Assembly (NCBI GenBank): GCA_044370695.1 | Contig: JBILVB010000066.1 | Coordinates: forward strand, 1-19,403 | Direction: 5' to 3' | From: JBEIFW01 sp044370695 | GTDB taxonomy: Bacteria > Actinomycetota > Acidimicrobiia > Acidimicrobiales > Ilumatobacteraceae | Length of the DNA stretch: 19,403 bases | Shown: piece by piece, positions 7,077 to 13,664 of the stretch | Position numbering within the stretch: position 1 is the stretch's first letter | How the letters are laid out: every line of letters begins with the position of its first letter | Position numbers and translations under genes: made by a program | Notes under the pieces: model-generated | What the model was told of the DNA's origin: nothing | Seen by the model: the letters and a program-made list of their open reading frames with translations, nothing else | Database searches by the model: none

Positions 7077-8837
7077 ATGGCCGATCTCCACGTCCCCGTC
7101 GTCGAAGCGGCAGCCGGTGAGCTCGGCGCCGGCGTGCCGGTGACGGCGGCGGCCACGTTCTGCGCAACGCTCGTCGACGAGTGGATCCGGGTCGGGATCA
7201 CTGACGCCGTGGTGGCGCCGGGGAGCCGGTCGACCCCGCTGGCGTTGGCGCTCTCGGCGCGCCGTGAGCTGCGTCTCCACGTGTTCCACGACGAGCGTTC
7301 GGCGTCGTTCGCCGCGCTCGGGCTCGGTCTCGCCACGGGCCGCCCGGCCGTGCTGCTGTGCACGAGCGGGACCGCCGCGGCCGAGTTCCACGCTGCGGTC
7401 GTTGAGGCGCACCAGGCCGGTGTGCCCCTGGTGGTGTGCACGGCGGACCGGCCGCCGGAGTTGCGGGACCGGGGCGCCGCCCAGACGATCGACCAGACGC
7501 GGCTGTTCGGCCCGGCCGTGCGGTGGTTCGCCGACCCCGGGGTGCCCGAGACGGCCGTCGCCGGGACGTGGCGAGCGTTGGCCGCCCGGCTGGTCGCCGA
7601 CGCCACCGGTCCGAATCCCGGACCGGTGCACCTCAACTGCCCGTTCCGGGACCCGTTGGTGGGGCGACCCGGACCGCTCCCGCCGGCTCGGCCCGACGGG
7701 GCGCCATGGGTTCGTTCGGTCTCGGCTGCCGGGGCGCCGTCGGGACGGGATCTCGCCGAGTTGGTGGCGGCGCTGGAACGACCGCGTGGGGTGATCGTGG
7801 CCGGGCTCGGGGCGGGATCTCCGGCAGCGGTGCACGACCTTGCCGTCGCCACCGGATGGCCGGTACTGGCCGATCCCCGTTCGGGCTGCCGGCTTCCCCG
7901 GCACTCGACGGTGGCGCACGTCGACGGGCTGCTGCGGCACGGTCGCTTCGCGGCGGACCACCGACCCGAGGTCGCCCTGCGCCTCGGGGCGCCGCACGCG
8001 TCGAAGGTGCTCAACCAATGGCTCGCAGGATCGGGCGCCGTACAGGTGCAGGTGACGGCCGACGCCGGGTGGATCGACCCCGACCACACGGCGGCCTGGC
8101 GGGTGGTGGCGGATCCGACCGAGTTCTGCCGGGCCGTCACCGGTCAGCTGGCCGGCGGGGCACGCACGCCCTGGGGCGCCCGATGGCGCTCGGCCGACCG
8201 GCTGGCGGCCGATGCGCTCGCCGGTCGGCTCGACGGCGTCGAGCCGCTGACGGAACCGGGGGTCGCGCGCCGGCTCGCGGCGGCGTTGCCGGACGGCGCC
8301 GCGCTCGTCGTGTCGTCGTCGATGCCGATCCGCGACCTCGAGTGGTTCGCCGCACCCCGCGACGGGCTGCGGGTCCACGCCAACCGGGGCGCGAACGGGA
8401 TCGACGGGGTCGTGTCCAGCGCGGTCGGGGTGGCGCTCGCCGGCGCGCCGACGGCGTTGCTGATCGGGGACGTGGCGCTGCTCCACGACGCGAACGGTCT
8501 GCTGGGCCTCGCCGACCGACCGGTGTCGCTCACGATCGTGGTCGTCGACAACGACGGCGGGGGGATCTTCCACTTCCTGCCCCAGCACGCTGCGCTGGCC
8601 ACCGAGCGGTTCGAGCAGCTCTACGGCACGCCGCACGGCGTCGACGCCATGGCGCTCGCCGCGCTGCACGGTATCGAGGCTGCATCGATCGGCTCGGCGG
8701 TCGAACTCGACGACCACCTGCGCCGCGCCGGGGAACCGGGCGTACGCCTGCTGCACGTGCGAACCGACCGCGACTCCAACGTCGCGGTGCATGCGGCGCT
8801 CAACGACGCGATCGTCGCTGCGCTCGACCGTCGCTGA
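7077..8837 (+). CDS. menD: SEPHCHC synthase MenD
   Basis: A 586-residue thiamine-diphosphate enzyme that joins isochorismate to the succinic semialdehyde unit from 2-oxoglutarate, the first committed step of menaquinone synthesis. The N-terminal PYR domain has VAPGSRSTPL (46-55) and HDERSA (71-76), where Glu73 should activate the cofactor. LCTSGTAAAEFHAAVVEA and CTADRPPELRD-type signatures follow. The C-terminal PP domain shows SSSMPIRDLEW, NRGANGIDG, the GDVALLHD metal/diphosphate loop and VVDNDGGGIFHFLPQ. Length is normal for the family. Homology to other MenD proteins begins near residue 22, so a GTG at 7134 or 7140 could be the start, but the TAGTGT box 9 nt before 7077 favours the ATG. 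It diverges from menH. Confidence 0.96.
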   Translation: MADLHVPVVEAAAGELGAGVPVTAAATFCATLVDEWIRVGITDAVVAPGSRSTPLALALSARRELRLHVFHDERSASFAALGLGLATGRPAVLLCTSGTAAAEFHAAVVEAHQAGVPLVVCTADRPPELRDRGAAQTIDQTRLFGPAVRWFADPGVPETAVAGTWRALAARLVADATGPNPGPVHLNCPFRDPLVGRPGPLPPARPDGAPWVRSVSAAGAPSGRDLAELVAALERPRGVIVAGLGAGSPAAVHDLAVATGWPVLADPRSGCRLPRHSTVAHVDGLLRHGRFAADHRPEVALRLGAPHASKVLNQWLAGSGAVQVQVTADAGWIDPDHTAAWRVVADPTEFCRAVTGQLAGGARTPWGARWRSADRLAADALAGRLDGVEPLTEPGVARRLAAALPDGAALVVSSSMPIRDLEWFAAPRDGLRVHANRGANGIDGVVSSAVGVALAGAPTALLIGDVALLHDANGLLGLADRPVSLTIVVVDNDGGGIFHFLPQHAALATERFEQLYGTPHGVDAMALAALHGIEAASIGSAVELDDHLRRAGEPGVRLLHVRTDRDSNVAVHAALNDAIVAALDRR

Positions 8838-8870
8838 GCGAGCCTCGAGGGGTGGGCTGTGGAGCGGGGC

Positions 8871-9569
8871 TCAGACGGCGCAGGAGCCGTCGTCGCAGGC
8901 CTCGCCGTCGTCGCGGGGCGCCGCAGGACGGGCGGGGGTGACGAAGCGCTCCTGCACACGACGCAGCACGGCGAGCATCGTGTCGGGGTCCTGGGCGCCG
9001 GGGAGGGCGAAACGGCCCTCGAACACGAAGGTCGGAACGGCGGTGATCCCGAGTTCCTGGGCGTCGGCGAGTTCGTCGCGTACCTCGGCGACGCCCTCGG
9101 TCGAGGCCAGGAACGCGCCCGTCGCCGTTGCGTCGAGACCGGCCTCGGCGGCGAGGCGCACCAGCTCGGCACGATCACCGAGGAAGGAGCCTTCGGTGAA
9201 GTACGCGGCGAGTAGCCGTTCCTTGAGCGCGTCCTGGCGTTCCGTGCCCGCCGTCCACCACAGCAGGCGATGGGCGTCGAAGGTGTTGGCCCGCTGGCCG
9301 TCCTCCATCCGGAACACCAGGCCCTCGCCGGCGGCGACCTCGCTCACGTGACGGACGATCTTCACCGCCTGGCCCGGGCCGCCGAACTTGCGGGCGTAGG
9401 CGTCGAGCACCGGCTGTGGTTCGGCCGGGGCGGTCGGGTCGAGCTGGTAGGGCCGCCACACCACGGTCACGTCGTCGCGACCCTCGAATTCGGCCAGCGC
9501 CTTCTCCCACCGCCGCTTGCCGATGTAGCACCACGGGCACACGACGTCGCTGTAGATCTCGACGAGCAC
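8871..9569 (-). CDS. DsbA-family thiol-disulfide oxidoreductase, FrnE-like
   Basis: A 232-residue thioredoxin-fold protein of the DsbA superfamily. The active site is CPWC at residues 11-14, directly after the first strand, followed by the FrnE-type YIGKRRWEKAL. DPTAPAEP, FDAHRLLWW and GITAVPTFVFEGRFALPGAQ, with the cis-Pro loop VPT, complete the fold. The C-terminus carries a second cysteine pair, C225-x4-C230, as described for Deinococcus FrnE. There is no signal peptide, so it should act in the cytosol, probably on oxidised proteins or with mycothiol. The GTG start at 9569 is set by the strand that must precede CPWC, and TAGAGT lies 6 nt upstream. It sits 41 bp after menF but appears to have its own promoter. 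The substrate is unknown. Confidence 0.9.
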   Translation of the reverse strand: MLVEIYSDVVCPWCYIGKRRWEKALAEFEGRDDVTVVWRPYQLDPTAPAEPQPVLDAYARKFGGPGQAVKIVRHVSEVAAGEGLVFRMEDGQRANTFDAHRLLWWTAGTERQDALKERLLAAYFTEGSFLGDRAELVRLAAEAGLDATATGAFLASTEGVAEVRDELADAQELGITAVPTFVFEGRFALPGAQDPDTMLAVLRRVQERFVTPARPAAPRDDGEACDDGSCAV

Positions 9570-9575
9570 GGGCGA

Positions 9576-9581
9576 ACTCTA
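9576..9581 (-). promoter_or_regulatory. candidate -10 box (TAGAGT) of the FrnE-like gene
   Basis: TAGAGT on the minus strand, 6 nt before the GTG at 9569, in leaderless spacing. It lies in the 41-bp gap after menF. Confidence 0.5.
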
Positions 9582-9610
9582 CGGCGCACGGCGGCCCTAG
9601 CCGACCGGGC

Positions 9611-10789
9611 TCACGGCCGCACGATGGCCGACAGCATCGCCTGGAGCTTGGCCTGGGTCTCGGCCAGCTCGGCGTCGGGGTCGCTCCCGGCGACGATGCC
9701 ACCACCGGCGTACAAGCGGGCCCGGGCGCCGTCGATCTCGGCACACCGGATCGTCACCGCCCAGGTGCCGTTCCCGGCGGCGTCGACCCACCCGACCGCG
9801 CCGCCGTACCGGCCCCGGTCGAACCCCTCGTGGGCCTCGATCAGGGCCAGCGCCTCGGCGCGCGGGTGACCACCGAGCGCCGGGGTGGGCGACAGGGCGC
9901 CCACCAGGTCGAGCGCCGACGGGGCGGGCAGCGACAACATCCCCTCGACGGCGGTCCCGAGGTGCTGGACGTTGGCCACCGTGACGATGGACGGTTCGGC
10001 TTCCCAGTCGAGGTAGCTGCACCAGGGCAGCAGCGTGTCGTTGACGACGTCGATCACCACCCGGTGTTCGACCTGGTCCTTCGTCGACGCGATGAGTCCG
10101 GCGGCCAGTCGGGCGTCGGTCGCAGGGTCCCCGGTGCGTGGCGCCGTGCCCGCCAAGGGGTGCGAGCGCACCGTGCGGCCGCGCCGCTCGACCAGTAGCT
10201 CCGGGCTGGCGCCGACGAGGTCGTCCATGCGGTAGCGGTAGGACGAACCGAACGAGGCCCGCAGGCGGGCCAGCACCGCGGCGAGGTCGATCGGGGCATC
10301 GGCCTCGACCTCGACCCGGCGGGCGATCACCGCCTTGAGCAGCCGGCCGGCCCGCACTGCGTCGCGGGCGGCCAGCACCGCGGCCCGGTACTGCTCGGGG
10401 TCGCCGGCCGGTCCGACGCGGTACGTACCGGCGCGCACCGTCGGCGGCCGGGAGTCGGGGAGCGTCGCGTCGGCGCCGTCGATCGTCGTCACCCAGTTCG
10501 TACCGTCGGCGTTTCGGCCCCACACCACCCGAGGCACGACGAGTTCGCCGCCGCCACCGGGCCGGAACGCGAGCGCGCCGAGCGCGACCGGTCCGCACCC
10601 GGGGATGCCGACGCCGTCGTCGTGCTCGATCGACGCGAGGGTGTCGGCGACCGCCGCGCGAGGCACGCGGGCGGCGACGCCGAGTCCGGCGAGTCCGACA
10701 CCGTCCCGGACGAACAGCCGCCCGTCCGGCGCTGCCCCGATCGCGTCGAGGTCGACGTCGTTGCGGCCCGGGACGGTGACGGCGCGCAC
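9611..10789 (-). CDS. menF: isochorismate synthase MenF
   Basis: A 392-residue chorismate-utilising enzyme that converts chorismate to isochorismate, the entry step for menaquinone. Family motifs are all present: LLKAVIARR with Lys152 as the likely general base, LVGASPELL (191-199), HPLAGTAPR (210-218), a STKDQVEHR motif, the ALSPTPALGGHP substrate region, EGFDRGRYGGAVGW and the C-terminal YAGGGIVAGSDPDAE with metal-binding Glu residues. The AGT and GGHP forms are those of isochorismate synthases, not of anthranilate or aminodeoxychorismate synthases. The GTG start lies 2 nt after the ubiE stop with no Shine-Dalgarno site visible, so translation is probably coupled to ubiE. An isochorismate synthase feeding a siderophore (EntC type) is possible in general, but menD, menH and ubiE nearby argue for menaquinone. 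Confidence 0.92.
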   Translation of the reverse strand: MRAVTVPGRNDVDLDAIGAAPDGRLFVRDGVGLAGLGVAARVPRAAVADTLASIEHDDGVGIPGCGPVALGALAFRPGGGGELVVPRVVWGRNADGTNWVTTIDGADATLPDSRPPTVRAGTYRVGPAGDPEQYRAAVLAARDAVRAGRLLKAVIARRVEVEADAPIDLAAVLARLRASFGSSYRYRMDDLVGASPELLVERRGRTVRSHPLAGTAPRTGDPATDARLAAGLIASTKDQVEHRVVIDVVNDTLLPWCSYLDWEAEPSIVTVANVQHLGTAVEGMLSLPAPSALDLVGALSPTPALGGHPRAEALALIEAHEGFDRGRYGGAVGWVDAAGNGTWAVTIRCAEIDGARARLYAGGGIVAGSDPDAELAETQAKLQAMLSAIVRP

Positions 10790-10791
10790 GG

Positions 10792-11469
10792 CTAGCGGCG
10801 GGTCGCGGTGACGAGCTGGGTGATCCCTCCGGACAGCAGGCGCCGTTCGACGAGCTCGAACCCGGCAGCCTCGAGGCGTCGCAGCATCACGCCGGGGTCG
10901 GGGAGGTAGGCGACCGACTTCGGCAGGTAGCGGTAGGCGGCCCGGTCCGACAGCAGGCCACCGATCACCGGGACGACCTTGCCGAAGTACACGGCGTGAC
11001 CGGTACGCACCACCGGGTTGGGCGGTGTGGCGACGTCGAGCAGTGCGATCCGGCCGCCCCGGCGGACGATGCGGCCGAGTTCGTCGAAGAACGGTCCGAG
11101 CTCCACGAAGTTCCGAAGTGCGAACCCGCAGGTGACCCCGTCCACGGCACCGTCACGCACCGGGAGCCGCAGCACGTCGGCTTGCGCGCGCGGGGCGCCC
11201 GAACGATCGGCCCGCAGCATCCCGATCGACAGGTCGAACGAGAGCGGCCGATGACCGGCCGAGGCCAGGTCGACGCACAAGTCGCCGGTGCCCGAGGCGA
11301 GATCGGCGACGACCGAACGGGCCGGCAGCCCGAGCGACTCGACCGTCGTGCGCCGCCAGCGCACGTCGAGGCGGAAGGTCATGAGCCGATTCACCAGGTC
11401 GTAGCGGGGCGCGATCGTGTCGAACATCGCCCGCACGGCCCGGACCTTCTCCTCGCCTTGGGGAAGCAC
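10792..11469 (-). CDS. ubiE: demethylmenaquinone methyltransferase
   Basis: A 225-residue class I SAM-dependent methyltransferase of the UbiE/MenG family, which methylates demethylmenaquinone to menaquinone. The N-terminal signature VRAMFDTIAPRYDLVNRLM (12-30) is diagnostic. The SAM-binding loop is DLASGTGD (56-63), followed by FDLSIGMLRA and the GFALRNF motif typical of UbiE. The C-terminus has LPDPGVMLRRLEAAGF. The GTG at 11469 is preferred because it leaves the normal short leader before the signature and has TAGCGT 8 nt upstream. That box overlaps the stop codon of the LLM oxidoreductase gene. The gene is also called menG in menaquinone-only bacteria. menF follows after 2 nt. Confidence 0.93.
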   Translation of the reverse strand: MLPQGEEKVRAVRAMFDTIAPRYDLVNRLMTFRLDVRWRRTTVESLGLPARSVVADLASGTGDLCVDLASAGHRPLSFDLSIGMLRADRSGAPRAQADVLRLPVRDGAVDGVTCGFALRNFVELGPFFDELGRIVRRGGRIALLDVATPPNPVVRTGHAVYFGKVVPVIGGLLSDRAAYRYLPKSVAYLPDPGVMLRRLEAAGFELVERRLLSGGITQLVTATRR

Positions 11470-11477
11470 GAGACCCG

Positions 11478-11483
11478 ACGCTA
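11478..11483 (-). promoter_or_regulatory. candidate -10 box (TAGCGT) of ubiE
   Basis: TAGCGT on the minus strand, 8 nt before the GTG of ubiE. Its first three bases are the stop codon of the LLM oxidoreductase gene, so the box spans a gene junction. Confidence 0.5.
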
Positions 11484-12428
11484 CGGGGCCGTACCTGCTT
11501 CGCGTCGAAGCAGCCGCCGCACCTCGCCGAGCCCGTCGATGGCCTCGGTCCACCGATCGGCCTGCGCGGACACGCTGAAGCTCCGGCAACCCGCTTCGAC
11601 GTACGGCCACAGCGCCTCGGCGACGCGCGCCGGGCTGCCCCACGGGCTGAAGCGTTCGAAGCGCTCGAACGGCAGCCGATACATGCCCTCGATCGCTCTG
11701 GCCAGGGGTTCTCGGCCGCCGTCCCCGATGCCGACCCACACCTGGAGCCCGTGGTGCCAGCCACCCGCCGGCGCTGCCCGACCGGCGTCGGCCGCGGCTC
11801 GTTCGACCGTGGCCACCCGTTGCGCGAACCGCTCGGGGGTCGACCACACGCCGAGCCATCCGTCACCGTGGCGGCCGGCCCGGCGCAGCGCTGCCGGTGC
11901 CCGTCCGCCGACCACGATGCGCACCGGGACCGGCGGCGCAGGGGCGATGCGCACGTCGCGCAGGTCGTAGAACTCGCCGGAGAAGTCGAACCGCTCGCCG
12001 CTCAGCGCGAGTCGCACGACGGCCAGGCTCTCGTCGCAGCGCCGACCCCGGGTGGACGGGTCGACGCCGGTGATCTCGACCTCGTGGCGGTCCTCGCCGC
12101 CCACGCCGACGCCGAACTCGACCCGGCGCGGTGCGAGCGCCTCGGCCATCGTCACCAACGCCCGAGCGACGGGGACGGGATGGCGAAGGGGCAGCAGGTA
12201 GACGCCCACGGCGGCATCGAGCCGGGGTTCCATCGAGGCGAGCGCGGTCGCATGGACGATGCCGTCGACGCCCCAGCCCGTGTGGAAGCTGACGTGATCG
12301 GCGGACCCGACGTGGTCGAGCCCGGCGTCGGCCATCGCCGCCAGCGCACTCCGCCAGGCCGAGCGGCCTGCGCCGCTCAGATCCCGGGGGAGGAACATCC
12401 CGACTCGAAGCTCACCGGTGTACGCCAC
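11481..12428 (-). CDS. LLM-class flavin/F420-dependent oxidoreductase
   Basis: A 315-residue (beta/alpha)8 protein of the bacterial luciferase-like monooxygenase superfamily. Visible signatures are the N-terminal LRVGMFLP strand, AGLDHVGSADHVSF, the AAVGVYLLPLRHPVPVARAL strand-helix pair, EFGVGVGGEDRHEVEITG, STRGRRCDE, PPVPVRIVVGGRAPAALRRAGRHGDGWLG and SPARVAEALWPYVEAGC. The GGRAPAALRRAGRHGDGW segment is typical of actinobacterial F420-dependent members, which move hydride to or from an unknown substrate. FMN cannot be ruled out. It lies 11 bp upstream of ubiE on the same strand, so a link to quinone metabolism is possible but unproven. The GTG start is supported by TAGCGT 7 nt upstream. It diverges from the DUF3048 lipoprotein gene across 70 bp. 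Confidence 0.88.
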   Translation of the reverse strand: MAYTGELRVGMFLPRDLSGAGRSAWRSALAAMADAGLDHVGSADHVSFHTGWGVDGIVHATALASMEPRLDAAVGVYLLPLRHPVPVARALVTMAEALAPRRVEFGVGVGGEDRHEVEITGVDPSTRGRRCDESLAVVRLALSGERFDFSGEFYDLRDVRIAPAPPVPVRIVVGGRAPAALRRAGRHGDGWLGVWSTPERFAQRVATVERAAADAGRAAPAGGWHHGLQVWVGIGDGGREPLARAIEGMYRLPFERFERFSPWGSPARVAEALWPYVEAGCRSFSVSAQADRWTEAIDGLGEVRRLLRREAGTAP

Positions 12429-12435
12429 CGCCCGG

Positions 12436-12441
12436 ACGCTA
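12436..12441 (-). promoter_or_regulatory. candidate -10 box (TAGCGT) of the LLM oxidoreductase gene
   Basis: TAGCGT on the minus strand, 7 nt before the GTG at 12428, in the 70-bp divergent gap with the DUF3048 gene. The two divergent boxes here do not overlap. Confidence 0.5.
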
Positions 12442-12483
12442 CTGCGAGCCGGCGATTGCCCCCCGTTGCGCCGGCACGGTCGC

Positions 12484-12489
12484 TAGCGT
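12484..12489 (+). promoter_or_regulatory. candidate -10 box (TAGCGT) of the DUF3048 gene
   Basis: TAGCGT, 9 nt before the ATG at 12499. No convincing -35 box was found in the short divergent gap. Confidence 0.5.
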
Positions 12490-12498
12490 CTGGCGGCC

Positions 12499-13614
12499 AT
12501 GACCCGCCCCGCCTCCCGCCGTCGGATCGCGACGACCTCCGCCGCCTTGGTCGCCCTCGTAGCGGTGTCGGCGTGTGGTTCGTCGTCGGCGTCACCACCG
12601 GTCACCACGGTCGCCACCACCACGACGGTTCCGCCGACGACCACGACGGTCCCGCCGACGACCACGTCGGTCCCGCCCACGACCACGACGGGCGCAACGG
12701 TCGCGACGGTCACGACGGCGCCGCCCGGTCCGCCTGCGCCGCTCACGGGTCTGCCCCGCACGGAACCCGGCGCGGCGACCCGCCCGGCGGTCGTGGTCAA
12801 GCTCGACAACGCCCGGGAGGTGGCGCGGCCGCACGTCGGGATCAACCAGGCCGACGTCGTGTTCGAGATCCAGGCCGAGGGGGTGAGCCGCTACGCAGCC
12901 GTGTTCCACTCGACCACGGCCGACCCGGTGGGGCCGGTTCGCTCGGGTCGCACCGGTGACATCGACATCGTCAGCCAACTCTCCAACCCGCTGTTCAAGT
13001 GCTCCGGAGCCAACGACGTCACGATCACGGCGCTCAACCGAGCCAAGACGCTCGTGAACCTCTGTGGTGAACGGGCGGACACCGTGCGCGATCCCGATCG
13101 TCCGGCGCCGCACAACCTGTTCACCAACGTCTCGGCGCAATGGGAGAAGGCCCAGCCGGAGCAAGGTCCGCCGACGCCGATCTTCTCCTACCGCGGTCCG
13201 TCGGACCCGACCCCGGCCGGCCCCGTTCCCGGAACGGTGAGCGTCCGCTACGACGGCACCCGTACGGCGTGGGACTGGGACGCCACGACGAAGCGTTGGG
13301 TGCGCACGCTCGACGGCACGCCGCACGTCGACGACAAGGGCAAACCGGTCGCGCCGGCCAACGTGGTGATCGTGTTCACGCAGTACCGCATCAACCGCGA
13401 CACCGGATCCACCGAGGCGATCTCGGTCGGCTCGGGCGAGGCGTGGGTGCTCACCGGCGGGGTCCTGGTGGCGGGCACCTGGAGCCGGGAACGCAACACC
13501 GAGCCGTACCGACTGACCGACGCCTCGGGGAAGCCGATCCTGCTGTCGCCCGGTCAGACCTGGGTGCAGTTGCCCCGGCCGGGCGATGGCACCACCGAGC
13601 GCGCCGGCGTCTGA
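12499..13614 (+). CDS. DUF3048 domain lipoprotein
   Basis: A 371-residue lipoprotein. Twin-basic n-region and hydrophobic core lead to the lipobox VSAC (Cys26), followed by a Thr/Pro-rich linker with three VPPTTT-type heptads up to about residue 75. The body matches DUF3048 (YerB type): RPAVVVKLDNAREVARPHVG, INQADVVFEIQAEGVSRYAAVFHS and PVGPVRSGRTGDIDIV in the first half. The second half has RYDG...WDWD, NVVIVFTQYR, GSGEAWVLTGGVLVAGTW and LLSPGQTWVQLP. The family is exported and its biochemical function is not established as far as I know. Length is normal. The start is set by the signal peptide and by TAGCGT 9 nt upstream. It ends 50 bp before the amidohydrolase gene, which has its own likely promoter. 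Confidence 0.92.
   Translation: MTRPASRRRIATTSAALVALVAVSACGSSSASPPVTTVATTTTVPPTTTTVPPTTTSVPPTTTTGATVATVTTAPPGPPAPLTGLPRTEPGAATRPAVVVKLDNAREVARPHVGINQADVVFEIQAEGVSRYAAVFHSTTADPVGPVRSGRTGDIDIVSQLSNPLFKCSGANDVTITALNRAKTLVNLCGERADTVRDPDRPAPHNLFTNVSAQWEKAQPEQGPPTPIFSYRGPSDPTPAGPVPGTVSVRYDGTRTAWDWDATTKRWVRTLDGTPHVDDKGKPVAPANVVIVFTQYRINRDTGSTEAISVGSGEAWVLTGGVLVAGTWSRERNTEPYRLTDASGKPILLSPGQTWVQLPRPGDGTTERAGV
12616..12690 (+). repeat. 21-nt tandem repeat encoding Thr/Pro heptads
   Basis: Three copies of a 21-nt unit (12616-12636, 12637-12657, 12658-12678) and a 12-nt partial copy encode TTTTVPP-like heptads just after the lipidated Cys. It is an in-frame linker, most likely a wall spacer. Confidence 0.75.
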
Positions 13615-13635
13615 GCCGAACCCCCGGTCGCGGGC

Positions 13636-13641
13636 TAGGTT
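13636..13641 (+). promoter_or_regulatory. candidate -10 box (TAGGTT) of the amidohydrolase/CoA-transferase operon
   Basis: TAGGTT, 23 nt before the ATG at 13665. The distance leaves room for a short leader with the GGGGG ribosome binding site at 13654-13658, unlike the leaderless pattern at most other genes here. Confidence 0.35.
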
Positions 13642-13664
13642 GTCCGCCGACAAGGGGGTTCGCG

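Noticed and set aside
7053..8792. A 579-codon open frame on the minus strand opposite menD, and similar long frames opposite ppx, the amidohydrolase, the first CoA-transferase and the second CoA-transferase.
   Set aside because: Their products are rich in Arg, Gly, Pro and His with no recognisable motifs, while the opposite strand carries complete known enzymes. Long antisense frames are expected in DNA with G/C-rich third positions.
13622..13635. Possible CCCG-GTCG-CGGG hairpin terminator after the DUF3048 gene.
   Set aside because: The stem is only 4 bp and there is no T-run. It is not distinguishable from chance in this base composition.
13140..13664. An N-terminal extension of the amidohydrolase frame back to 13140.
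   Set aside because: It overlaps the DUF3048 gene in another frame and reads as low-complexity Arg/Gly/Pro sequence. The ATG at 13665 has a ribosome binding site and begins the typical N-terminal strand.
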